Source: Caldilineaceae bacterium (GTDB taxonomy: Bacteria; Chloroflexota; Anaerolineae; Caldilineales; Caldilineaceae). Taken from it: DNA of 64,000 nucleotides. Under the pieces are notes generated by a model. The model made no database searches. It was given only the letters and a program-made list of their open reading frames with translations, and was not told the DNA's origin. Shown here piece by piece: positions 46,752 to 54,576 of the stretch (positions within the stretch are counted from its first letter, which is position 1; every line of letters begins with the position of its first letter). Location of the stretch: positions 62,001 through 126,000 of the forward strand of contig JAHBVF010000012.1 of NCBI GenBank assembly GCA_019637685.1, written 5' to 3'. Both the position numbers and the translations under genes were made by a program.

Positions 46752-46805
46752 ATAAAGACGCTCAAATGCAGTGATGTCGGCTTTGATTGCGTTGCGATCT
46801 TCTGA
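46752..46805 (+). pseudogene. DUF1059 remnant
   Basis: ATA replaces ATG, then KTLKCSDVGFDCVAIF and a stop at 46803-46805. Only the first third of the gene is left; the ribosome site gagaaacgaag is still recognisable. Confidence 0.75.
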
Positions 46806-46874
46806 TTTGTCGGTTTGGTCAACACGTGTTGAAATGGGGCCACCGCTGTTTTGTATCGTTCAAAGAAGAGTGCC

Positions 46875-48596
46875 ATGCCAGAATATGCCCAACACTACGA
46901 CATTTTAGTCGAGCGGCGCGTGGCTATGCGCATGCGCGATGGAACGCTGCTGCGGGCCGATGTCTATCGACCCCAGACAGAAGGCCGGTGGCCCGTCATT
47001 CTTATGCGCTTTGTGATAGACCCCGCGGTCGATGACGTGGCCGAGATGGGGACTTTCTTCGCTCGACGCGGCTTCGCCTTTGTCTACAACGACGTGCGCG
47101 GTACAGCCCGATCTGACGGGGAATTCTTTCCGATGGTGGACGAAGCCTGGGGAGAGAAGCGGGACGGCTACGACACCGTCGAGTGGGCCGGACATCAGCC
47201 CTGGTCCAACGGCCGCGTGGGTCTGATCGGCACCTCCTATGGAGCTTTCAATCAGTACACGACCGCGCCCCTGCGGCCCCCCAGCCTGGCCGCCTGTATG
47301 CCCTTCTACGGCAGCAATATCCACGAAACCGTCTTCCCCGGCGGCATCTATCGGCTGGAAGAGCACCGCGGTTGGGCGATGTGGATGGCGCTGAATTGTC
47401 TGGACAATCAGGTCGCGCCCGCAAGCAGAGAACTGGTCCGCGCCCGCCTGGAGGCAGCACGCGCCGATCACGACTCGTGGTTCTGGCATCTGCCGGTCAC
47501 AGAATGCCCGCCGTTGGCGGGTGTTTCCCCCTGGCATTTTGAACATCTGACGCATCCAATCGATCCCCAGTGGTGGGCCAGGACAGACGCCCGAACCAGA
47601 CTCGACGAAATTGATGTGCCAATGTTGCACGTGGGCGGCTGGTACGATCTCTACCTCAACGGCACATTGGAACACTTCGCCGGTCTCGTCGAGAAGGGAC
47701 GCACGGCCCAGTGTCGCGCCAGCCAGCGACTGCTGGTAGGGCCGTGGACGCATGGATGGTGCGACACGCCTGCCCCGCCATCTCCACTGGATTTCGGCCC
47801 CCAGGCTATCGTCGATTTCAAGGAGATCGGGCTGCGCTGGTTCGACCGCTGGCTCAACGGGGCAACAGGCGAGAATGTGGCAGATGAATCCGCGGTACGG
47901 CTCTTTCTGATGGGAGAAAACCGCTGGATTGGAATGGATGAATGGCCGCCTGCCGATGTCACATACACGCCCCTCTATTTGCGCCAGGGAACTGGCCGGA
48001 CGTCTGCTTCCTTGAACAACGGCCATTTGACTTTTGAAGCGCCCACTACAGAGGAGAAGGCGGACAGCTTTGCGTACGATCCGGGCGATCCTGTCATCGG
48101 GCATCACGGATCGTCGCCGACCGTCGAAATCGATCAGCGCGAACGCGAGGGAAGGCTACTCACTTTCACGTCGGAAATTTTGCAGGAACCGCTGGTTGTG
48201 ATCGGTCCGATCACAGCGGTCCTGTACGCGGCTTCGTCTGCGCCCGACACCGATTGGGTGGTGCGGCTCTGCGATGTGTGGCCGGATGGCCGATCCGTGC
48301 GGGTGTGCGACGGCATCATCCGCGCCCGCTACCGCAATTTGCCAGACCGAGAGGAATTGTTGACGCCCGGTCAAGTCTACCGCTACGAAGTCGATATGAC
48401 GGCCACCGCCCAGACTTTTCTTCCCGGACACCGTATGCGGGTTCACGTCACCAGCAGCGACTTTCCCCGCTATGACCGCAATCTCAACACCGGCAAACCG
48501 TTCGGAGAGGAAGTCGCAAGCCAGATTGCCATCAATTCCGTTTTTCACGACACACAACGGTCATCCCGCATCATTCTGCCTATCCGCCATTCTTGA
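46875..48596 (+). CDS. CocE/NonD family alpha/beta hydrolase
   Basis: 573 residues from the ATG at 46875 (an in-frame TTG at 46851 precedes the domain). S15/CocE layout: RVAMRMRDGTLLRADVYRP, the nucleophile elbow LIGTSYG (Ser near 120), catalytic Asp in LHVGGWYD near 257 and His in GPWTHGW near 292. A C-terminal jelly-roll domain follows (PLVVIGPITAVLYAASSAPD; GHRMRVHVTSSDFPRYDRNL). No signal peptide, so probably cytoplasmic. Family members hydrolyse esters or X-Pro peptides; the substrate cannot be told. Upstream lies repeat debris, so transcription likely starts close to the gene. Confidence 0.9.
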   Translation: MPEYAQHYDILVERRVAMRMRDGTLLRADVYRPQTEGRWPVILMRFVIDPAVDDVAEMGTFFARRGFAFVYNDVRGTARSDGEFFPMVDEAWGEKRDGYDTVEWAGHQPWSNGRVGLIGTSYGAFNQYTTAPLRPPSLAACMPFYGSNIHETVFPGGIYRLEEHRGWAMWMALNCLDNQVAPASRELVRARLEAARADHDSWFWHLPVTECPPLAGVSPWHFEHLTHPIDPQWWARTDARTRLDEIDVPMLHVGGWYDLYLNGTLEHFAGLVEKGRTAQCRASQRLLVGPWTHGWCDTPAPPSPLDFGPQAIVDFKEIGLRWFDRWLNGATGENVADESAVRLFLMGENRWIGMDEWPPADVTYTPLYLRQGTGRTSASLNNGHLTFEAPTTEEKADSFAYDPGDPVIGHHGSSPTVEIDQREREGRLLTFTSEILQEPLVVIGPITAVLYAASSAPDTDWVVRLCDVWPDGRSVRVCDGIIRARYRNLPDREELLTPGQVYRYEVDMTATAQTFLPGHRMRVHVTSSDFPRYDRNLNTGKPFGEEVASQIAINSVFHDTQRSSRIILPIRHS

Positions 48597-48648
48597 GAAA
48601 ATCTACACCCGAAAATTGATGTGCTGGTCAAGATGAGGGTGAAACGAC

Positions 48649-48742
48649 AATTTTTACTGCAAGGGTGCAGAGAGGCAAAGAAGCAGAGAGAACTCTCTTT
48701 TCGTTGCTTCTTGGCACCTTTGTCTCTTTACAGCAAAAAATT
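48649..48742. repeat. Imperfect inverted repeat of the gcagagaggcaaag type
   Basis: AATTTTTACTGCAAGGGTGC at 48649-48668 pairs imperfectly with the 48713-48742 stretch ending CAGCAAAAAATT. Composition and ends resemble the 46603 element. It lies between convergent genes. Confidence 0.5.
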
Positions 48743-48773
48743 CCACTCCTTTTCGCTCCGTGCTCACCTCACC

Positions 48774-49175
48774 TCACCCCACAATCTTCTCTGGCCGCAG
48801 CACAATCAGCGCGGCCCGGCTGTCGCGCACACTCTCGTAGTAGCGATCCGCGGATTCCATATCGCTGTGGTATTTGCGGATAATGCGGCGGCGCATCTCC
48901 TCCTGGCGCGGCTGGCCCGGTTCGATCAATTCGGCCTGGCCGCGCAGGACGACGTAGCGGGCATCACGCCGTCCGCCGTCGATACACACGGCAATGGCCG
49001 GGTTCCGGCGCAGGTTGCGCACCTTTACTGTGTCAACCTGCGCGCTGACGTAGAGCAGGCCGTCTTCATACAGAAACCAGACCGGCGTCAGTTGGGGGAT
49101 GCCGTCGGAACTTTGGGTCGCCAGCACCGCGTTGCGGTCCGCGGCCAGGAATTCCTTGATTTCAGCGGGGGTCAT
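48774..49175 (-). CDS. PNPOx-like (F420/FMN-binding split-barrel) protein
   Basis: 133 residues from the ATG at 49175; upstream in-frame sequence is low-complexity repeat. Split-barrel motifs: FLAADRNAVLATQSSDGIPQ, LTPVWFLYEDGLLYVSAQVD, KVRNLRRNPAIAVCIDGG, YVVLRGQAELI. It resembles the PPOX-class TIGR03618/F420-dependent group, which bind FMN or F420 and reduce small substrates. Probably cytoplasmic. Cofactor cannot be decided by eye. Confidence 0.85.
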   Translation of the reverse strand: MTPAEIKEFLAADRNAVLATQSSDGIPQLTPVWFLYEDGLLYVSAQVDTVKVRNLRRNPAIAVCIDGGRRDARYVVLRGQAELIEPGQPRQEEMRRRIIRKYHSDMESADRYYESVRDSRAALIVLRPEKIVG

Positions 49176-49312
49176 GGATGGGGATTCCTTTCTCTGTGTT
49201 CTCTCTGCTCTCTGTGGTTCGCTGGTATTCCTTTTGGCTCCGATCCGCCCGGAATTAGGCGCGGCGTGCCTCGGGCGCGGAACTCGTCGGTCCAGCGGGG
49301 TTGCCAATCCTT

Positions 49313-49675
49313 TCAGCAGATATCCTCGTCGGAAGCCACCGTGTCTGCCAGAAGCGCTTTTACCACCGCGAAGTCAATTTCCTTCGGGCTGGAATAGCGA
49401 ATGCAACCCTTGCCCAGATTGATCCCAGCCAGGGCGGGGCGGTGTTTATCCAGTACTTCCTGCTTGAGAATGTAGAGGGAGATGTAGCTTTTCTGGCTGG
49501 CGAAAGCCACTTCCACAGCGCCCTCTTTGCTGTAGCTGGGCATGCCGTATTCCATGCTTTCCGTATAGCCGTCCAGTGTTTGCTGGCAGAGTTGGCGCAG
49601 CTTTTGCAGCGCTTCCAGCCGGGGCACAGGCACTTCCGTCAGATATTCGGTCACTGTTTTCGCTTGACTTTGCAC
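49313..49675 (-). CDS. DUF1801 (YdhG-like) protein
   Basis: 120 residues. TVTEYLTEVPVPRLEALQKL, the ESMEYGMPSYSKEG core, a YISLYILKQEVLD strand-helix and KGCIRYSSPKEIDFAVVKAL match DUF1801 proteins of the YdhG/CyaY-like fold. Function unknown; iron or small-molecule binding has been suggested for the fold. Same strand as the genes on both sides, 19 bp from the next stop. Confidence 0.85.
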   Translation of the reverse strand: MQSQAKTVTEYLTEVPVPRLEALQKLRQLCQQTLDGYTESMEYGMPSYSKEGAVEVAFASQKSYISLYILKQEVLDKHRPALAGINLGKGCIRYSSPKEIDFAVVKALLADTVASDEDIC

Positions 49676-49694
49676 GGGTATTTCGTCTCCTGTT

Positions 49695-50153
49695 TCACAA
49701 TCTTTCGATCGAAATATCGGGTCGGGCCTTTGCTACCAGGGCCAGAAATTCTTGCCGCGCCTGGGGACTGCGCAGGAACTGCATGGGCAGATGGACTTCG
49801 AGGGCCTTGCCCACATCCATGCGGAAGGTGTCGTCGTCCCGGCTCTGGCGCAGATGTCTGATTTCTCCCCACGGGATATCGGCTTGGGAGCGACCGTCTG
49901 TTGACCAGCGAATCCCCTGGCCGTCTACTGTCAATGTCAGGTGGGCGGGAACAAGCAGCCGATAGATCATCCCGGCGCTCAAGAAGAGGAGCAGGCCCGC
50001 AACCCAGTCAGCCCAGGTGGGGGCCGGTGCCAGCCAGACAAGCAACGCGCCGAGAAGAAATGCGCTTCCGCCAAGCAGCGTGGACCAGCTACGGGAACTT
50101 ACTGTTTCGGTCATTGTCGGAACCGCCGCGGTTGCCTCATTTGTATTACACAT
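49695..50153 (-). CDS. Small membrane protein with PH-like C-terminal domain
   Basis: 152 residues from 50153, or 139 from an internal ATG at 50114; neither has a clear ribosome site. Two hydrophobic helices (LLGGSAFLLGALLVWLAP; WVAGLLLFLSAGMIYRLLV) form a hairpin, followed by about 80 residues of beta strands and a helix (LTLTVDGQGIRWSTDG ... IPWGEIRHLRQSRDDDTF), like bacterial PH-domain membrane proteins. Role unknown. Confidence 0.68.
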   Translation of the reverse strand: MCNTNEATAAVPTMTETVSSRSWSTLLGGSAFLLGALLVWLAPAPTWADWVAGLLLFLSAGMIYRLLVPAHLTLTVDGQGIRWSTDGRSQADIPWGEIRHLRQSRDDDTFRMDVGKALEVHLPMQFLRSPQARQEFLALVAKARPDISIERL

Positions 50154-50203
50154 AGACTATTACAGCTTGGCGGAAATAACCCAATGATTTCTGATGTTGT
50201 GCG

Positions 50204-50250
50204 TGGTGCGTGGTGCGTGTACCCGTTCACGGACTACGCACCACGCACCA
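50204..50250. repeat. Inverted repeat TGGTGCGTGGTGCGT
   Basis: Perfect 15-bp arms (50204-50218 and 50236-50250) of tandem TGGTGCG units; non-coding, in the gap between divergent/convergent units upstream of 50153. Confidence 0.7.
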
Positions 50251-50332
50251 CAAAATTCATAGACGTATTTGCGCTGCTCTGTACTATACATAGATCACAC
50301 ATGGACCACACATGGACATATGCCACTTTGCC

Positions 50333-50365
50333 AAGGGGCTGTCTCTTCCATTGAGACAGCCCCTT
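50333..50365 (-). terminator. Terminator hairpin of the sugar ABC operon
   Basis: Perfect 13-bp arms AAGGGGCTGTCTC and complement with a 7-base loop, 34 bp beyond the solute-binding protein stop. Confidence 0.75.
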
Positions 50366-50398
50366 GCTTCAAAAATCTAGTGGATTGATCAACGGGAC

Positions 50399-51964
50399 CT
50401 ATTCGCCCTTGGCGGCCTTCCAGGCGTCGTACTGTTTCTGAACCTCTTCCAGAACAGTGTCGAGACCGGCAGCTTTCAGGGCGTCGATATACTTTGGCAG
50501 TTCAACGGACGGGTCCACATAGCCAGTCCGCAGCGCCCGGCTCACGCCATCACTGACAGCGGACAGGGCTGTCAACTCGGCTGCCACTGGCTCCGTGCGA
50601 AAGCGGAAGCCCAGAGAGGGGTGATCGACTGAATCGTCGGCGTAGTCGATCAACATCTGATTCTTGTTGGGGTCTTCCTTGTTGGTAACGGCCTGGAGCA
50701 GTGTGTTGCCGACCGTCCATGCGCCCGCGTGTGCGCCATACCAGGCGCTGTTGATCAGATTTACACGGCCATCAGCCTCATACTCCCAGTGGGTTCCCTC
50801 GACGCCAAAGAGCATCATATTGACCAATTTGGGGTCGCTGTGCATCAGGTTGAGATACTTCATGGCCTCGACAGGATGCTCGGACAACATAGGAATAGCG
50901 AACATAGAACCGCCGGAATGGGTGGTGATGTTGACTTTGGGCTGGGCGTAAATTTCGGCCAGACGCAGGTCAGGGTTGCCCGAAGCATTCACCAATTCCT
51001 GGGCTTTGATATTGCTGCCCTTCAGCGGCTGGGATTCGATAAAGAATTTGCCCGCGTTGCGAAGTTCGGCTGTGTTGAAGGTGGTCAGCCCCGCGTCAGG
51101 ATGAATCCAGCCCTTCTGGTTCCATTCGTACATTGTCTGCGTGTACTCTTTGGCCCAATCGGTTTCCATGACGCTATAAATGGTCTCATCGAAATTGCCG
51201 GCTGCATCGGGCGCATATTTCATGCTGATCAGCGCAGAGTCAACGCCGCTGGCAAAGCCGGGCACAAAGGGCTGGAAGCCACCGCTGCCGTCGGTGAGAT
51301 AGGGATACTCGTCCGGGCGGGCTGCCTTGGCCTTTTCCAGCCACGGCTCCAGATCGCGCAGGCTCTTGATATTGGCTGCATCTGCTTCGGTGAAGCCGAT
51401 GTCTTCGGCCAACGCCACGTTGTAGATGAAACCTTCGGGGACAGTCAACTCTTTGTTGGTGGGCACCGCGTAGTTGACACCGTCGATCTGCGTGCCGGTA
51501 ATGAAGGCTGGATTCAATCCGGTCAGGATGTCCTGGCCATACTCTTCGAGCAGATTGCCGTATTCGCCGTTGTCGTCATTCAATGGGCGGAATAATCCCT
51601 GGGTGGCCAGGGTCATATACTCGCGCCAATCCGCGGTGAAGAAGAGATCGATGTTCTCGCCCGCCTGTAGAGCGGTGACGGCTTTGGTCGGCCAATCACC
51701 CCAGCCAACAATGTGGAAGACGATGTTGGCGCCGATGAGTGGTTCGATGTACTCATTGATGTTGTCCTGTACCAGCGAGCGCTGGTCAGTGTCCCCGTTG
51801 CCAATCCAGTAAAAATCGAGGGTGACAACTTCGCCCGTGGGAGATGTGCCTGCCGCGGGTGCAGCAGCCGGTTGGCCAGATGGTGCTGCGGCCGGGGCAC
51901 AGCCCGACAACGCGGCCATCAGCATACTCATCAGTACGAAAAACGAGATAAACTTTCTTTGCAT
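50399..51964 (-). CDS. ABC transporter extracellular solute-binding lipoprotein (CUT1/LipO-like)
   Basis: 521 residues; AGAGGAG before the ATG. The signal peptide ends in the lipobox MAALSGC, followed by an Ala/Pro/Gly linker. The body is a family-1 binding protein: VVTLDFYWIGNGDTDQRSLV, WPTKAVTALQAGENIDLFFT, GVNYAVPTNKE, SGGSMFAIPMLSEHPVEAMK, with a DUF3502-like C-terminal region (SLGFRFRTEPVAAEL). It resembles LipO/rhamnogalacturonide or complex-sugar binders. Third gene after permeases 53105 and 52103, with its own upstream inverted repeat. Confidence 0.9.
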   Translation of the reverse strand: MQRKFISFFVLMSMLMAALSGCAPAAAPSGQPAAAPAAGTSPTGEVVTLDFYWIGNGDTDQRSLVQDNINEYIEPLIGANIVFHIVGWGDWPTKAVTALQAGENIDLFFTADWREYMTLATQGLFRPLNDDNGEYGNLLEEYGQDILTGLNPAFITGTQIDGVNYAVPTNKELTVPEGFIYNVALAEDIGFTEADAANIKSLRDLEPWLEKAKAARPDEYPYLTDGSGGFQPFVPGFASGVDSALISMKYAPDAAGNFDETIYSVMETDWAKEYTQTMYEWNQKGWIHPDAGLTTFNTAELRNAGKFFIESQPLKGSNIKAQELVNASGNPDLRLAEIYAQPKVNITTHSGGSMFAIPMLSEHPVEAMKYLNLMHSDPKLVNMMLFGVEGTHWEYEADGRVNLINSAWYGAHAGAWTVGNTLLQAVTNKEDPNKNQMLIDYADDSVDHPSLGFRFRTEPVAAELTALSAVSDGVSRALRTGYVDPSVELPKYIDALKAAGLDTVLEEVQKQYDAWKAAKGE

Positions 51965-51992
51965 TTTCTACTCCTCTATGAAAAACAGGTCT

Positions 51993-52015
51993 CTTATATG
52001 GTCCGTCCATATAAG
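51993..52015 (-). promoter_or_regulatory. Candidate operator upstream of the solute-binding protein gene
   Basis: CTTATATGG and CCATATAAG separated by 5 bases form a perfect 9-bp dyad, 29 bp before the start codon. This is the usual form of a dimeric repressor site; the repressor is not in the window. Confidence 0.55.
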
Positions 52016-52102
52016 TTGAAACGCGCCGACGGTTGCCACAGAGATACTTGCCAGACACAATAGCGCTGCTCTGTCATCAACCGGCGGCCACAAGGGTGTG
52101 TC

Positions 52103-53071
52103 CTACCCCTTGATAGCACCAATCGTCAAACCTTTGATAAAAAATCGCTGGAAGAAGGGGTAAGCCAGGATAATCGGGCCGATGGTCACAACCGCCATCG
52201 CCATGCGGAACGTCTGCGAAGGGAGTTCGGACACATTGACCAGTCCCTGCATTTTGTCCGCATTCTCCAGCAGAAAACGAATGTTGTTCAATGTGGTGTA
52301 AATGGTGAATTGCAGGCTGTAGTATTGGGCATCGTCCACCAATATCAGACAGTTGAAGAAGTTGTTCCAGATGCCAATGGCGCTGAACAGGGCCACTGTG
52401 GCCAAGCCGGGGACCGAGAGGGGCACAACAATCTGAAGAAATGTACGCCATTCGCCAGCGCCATCAATACGGGCGGCTTCGATGATTTCCGTGGGCACAT
52501 TCATTTTGTAGAAGGTACGCATGACAATCACCCAGAAGGGGCTGAAGGCCGAGGGCAGAAACAAAGCCCACAGGGTATTTTGCAGGAGCAGAACCTGGCG
52601 CGTCACCATATAATAGGCAACGAGTCCACCGCTGAAAAGCATTGTGAAGAAAGCGAAGAAGGTGAAAAATGTGCCGAATTTGAAATTGTCCCTTGACAGG
52701 GGATAGGCATACAGACCTACCATAATCACTGACAAAATAGTGCCCGCCACAGTGGAGATAATTGTGTTCTTGTACGCTGTCATCACAATCGATCCCTGAC
52801 TGAAAAGGAAACGATAGGCCATCCCGGAAAATGCTTCCGGCCAGAGGCGATATCCGTTGGCCGCCAGCGATGCTTCGGAGGTGATGGACGAAATAAGAAT
52901 TATATAGAACGGGACCAATGTTATCAGACAGAAGAAGGCCAATAACACATTTAACAGTATATTTGTCGCCGGCGTAACAGCAAGCACGTCCCTTTCTCGC
53001 CGGGCTTTTGGCGACGAAAAAATATTGGGTACTTGTCCTGATTCCGACTTCACAGTCATATCCATCTTCAT
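52103..53071 (-). CDS. Carbohydrate ABC transporter permease (LplC/MalG-like)
   Basis: 322 residues with six predicted membrane helices. The EAA loop is EIIEAARIDGAGEWRTFLQI, followed by VVPLSVPGLATVALFSAIGI. The C-terminus ends in the typical PFFQRFFIKGLTIGAIKG. Couples to the partner permease and an ATPase to import oligosaccharides. GAAGGA lies just before the ATG at 53071. No ATPase gene is adjacent; a shared MsmK/UgpC-type subunit elsewhere is likely. Confidence 0.93.
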   Translation of the reverse strand: MKMDMTVKSESGQVPNIFSSPKARRERDVLAVTPATNILLNVLLAFFCLITLVPFYIILISSITSEASLAANGYRLWPEAFSGMAYRFLFSQGSIVMTAYKNTIISTVAGTILSVIMVGLYAYPLSRDNFKFGTFFTFFAFFTMLFSGGLVAYYMVTRQVLLLQNTLWALFLPSAFSPFWVIVMRTFYKMNVPTEIIEAARIDGAGEWRTFLQIVVPLSVPGLATVALFSAIGIWNNFFNCLILVDDAQYYSLQFTIYTTLNNIRFLLENADKMQGLVNVSELPSQTFRMAMAVVTIGPIILAYPFFQRFFIKGLTIGAIKG

Positions 53072-53104
53072 CTATCCTTCGCGGATCAATTATCGAACGA
53101 TTCT

Positions 53105-54109
53105 TTAGAACAGTGCCAATTCGGGTCTGGTTCTGCGCACAAAAAAATTGGTGACCAGAATCAGAATGAAACCGAAAACAGATTGCAAGAATGCCGCGGC
53201 GGCAGGATAGCCCAGCGGTGTCGCGCTGCGCAACATACTGTAGACAAAGACATCCAGGGTGTAGGTTACATCCTTGACCAGGGCTGCGCCGTTGGGCAGG
53301 GTGTAGAACATATCAAAATCCGAACCCAGAATGCGACCGACTGCCAGGATTTGCAGGAGGACGATCACAGGCATCAGATGGGGCAGCGTAATATTGGTAA
53401 ATTGCTTCCACTTGCCCGCGCCGTCCACAGCCGCGGCCTCATAGAGTTCCCGGCCAATACCCGTGATCACCGCAAGATAGATGATTGAGCCATTGCCTGT
53501 ATATTTCCAGATATTGGCTATCACAAAGATGAACGGCCAATAACTCTTTTCTTTGTATATCTCAACCGGTCCAAGCCCCATAGAGCCGGACAAATTATTG
53601 ATAATCCCCGCGGAACTGCCCAATGCGTAGACCACATAGGCAACCACAATCCACGAGATGAAGAAGGGCAGAAAGAAAATCGAGTGGTAGACTTTGGCCA
53701 GCAGCCGATTGGTCAGCTCAAAAATCATGACCGCCAGGGCAACGGAAAGCACCAGGCCGACAACCATAAAGACCAGGTTATACAGAATCGTATTGCGCAC
53801 ATACATTATTGTGTTGTCGATATTTGTGGGCAGCGTCAGATATTCAAAATTGTCCAGTCCCACCCACGGGCTGGTGATGAGGCTGTAGACAAACTTGTTT
53901 TGAATGAAATAGTCCTGGGGCGGCCGCGAAAGCTTGTAATTCTTGAAGGCCATAATGATGCCGGGCATGGGCAGATAGGAGAACAAAAACAGCCATATAA
54001 CACCCGGTAGAACCATAAGAAGATACGATAGGTTGCTGTATATCGTATCTTTGCCCCATCGCTTCTTTTTGGGAGGGAATTGTACAGAGGGTGCAACTTT
54101 AAGTGACAT
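53105..54109 (-). CDS. Carbohydrate ABC transporter permease (LplB/MalF-like)
   Basis: 334 residues from the ATG at 54109, with GGAAG 7 bases upstream; an ATG at 54124 lacks a ribosome site. Six helices; SYLLMVLPGVIWLFLFSYLP at the N-terminus; EAA loop ELYEAAAVDGAGKWKQFTNI; TLPHLMPVIVLLQILAVGRI. First gene of the importer operon, 34 bp before the second permease. Confidence 0.93.
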   Translation of the reverse strand: MSLKVAPSVQFPPKKKRWGKDTIYSNLSYLLMVLPGVIWLFLFSYLPMPGIIMAFKNYKLSRPPQDYFIQNKFVYSLITSPWVGLDNFEYLTLPTNIDNTIMYVRNTILYNLVFMVVGLVLSVALAVMIFELTNRLLAKVYHSIFFLPFFISWIVVAYVVYALGSSAGIINNLSGSMGLGPVEIYKEKSYWPFIFVIANIWKYTGNGSIIYLAVITGIGRELYEAAAVDGAGKWKQFTNITLPHLMPVIVLLQILAVGRILGSDFDMFYTLPNGAALVKDVTYTLDVFVYSMLRSATPLGYPAAAAFLQSVFGFILILVTNFFVRRTRPELALF

Positions 54110-54124
54110 AGAACCACTTCCCAT

Positions 54125-54440
54125 TGTTTGCTTGCGCGGAAAATTATTGTGAAAGGTGCTGTGCAGGTGGTCAGTCGAGTAGCCGGGTCTTAAGAGGTGT
54201 AGCGAAATCTCAAGCGGGCAACGGTTATCTTTTTGTGTTGAGGAATTCCATTCTGGCCGTCTCTAAAACTGGGGGAGGGGAGGGCCAGACACCTGTGAAG
54301 TTAACAAATGCATTTTTACACGAGGCCGCTGATTTGTCAATCGGCGGCACAGGTGCGTGAAAGAGGAAGGCACGGCGCGACAGCCAAGAGCACCGGGGCG
54401 TGCCCGCGGCGCGCACTCTTTTTACACCCCGCACAAAGAA
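54125..54440. other. Intergenic region upstream of the sugar ABC operon
   Basis: No convincing gene on either strand. It must hold the promoter of the importer operon, but no consensus -35/-10 pair stands out. Confidence 0.5.
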
Positions 54441-54466
54441 GCGACGCCCCCATCGGGGAGCGTCGC
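54441..54466 (-). terminator. Hairpin downstream of the 1783-residue protein gene
   Basis: GCGACGCCCCC and GGGGAGCGTCGC pair with one mismatch around a short loop. Confidence 0.5.
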
Positions 54467-54490
54467 CTCTCTGCACCATTCGTTCCTATT

Positions 54491-54554
54491 CGTTTGCCAA
54501 TTGACTCGTTTGCCAATTCACTCGTTTGCCAACTTGCTCGTTTGCCAACTTGCT
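54491..54554. repeat. Four tandem 16-bp repeats
   Basis: Units start CGTTTGCCAA at 54491, 54507, 54523 and 54539; the last two are identical and the first two differ at one base from each other. Non-coding, 23 bp downstream of the 54577 gene end. Confidence 0.85.
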
Positions 54555-54576
54555 CCTATGTCAATCCACCCCGCCC

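Noticed and set aside
54491..54554. CRISPR array
   Set aside because: Units are 16 bp, directly adjacent and without unique spacers; no cas genes.
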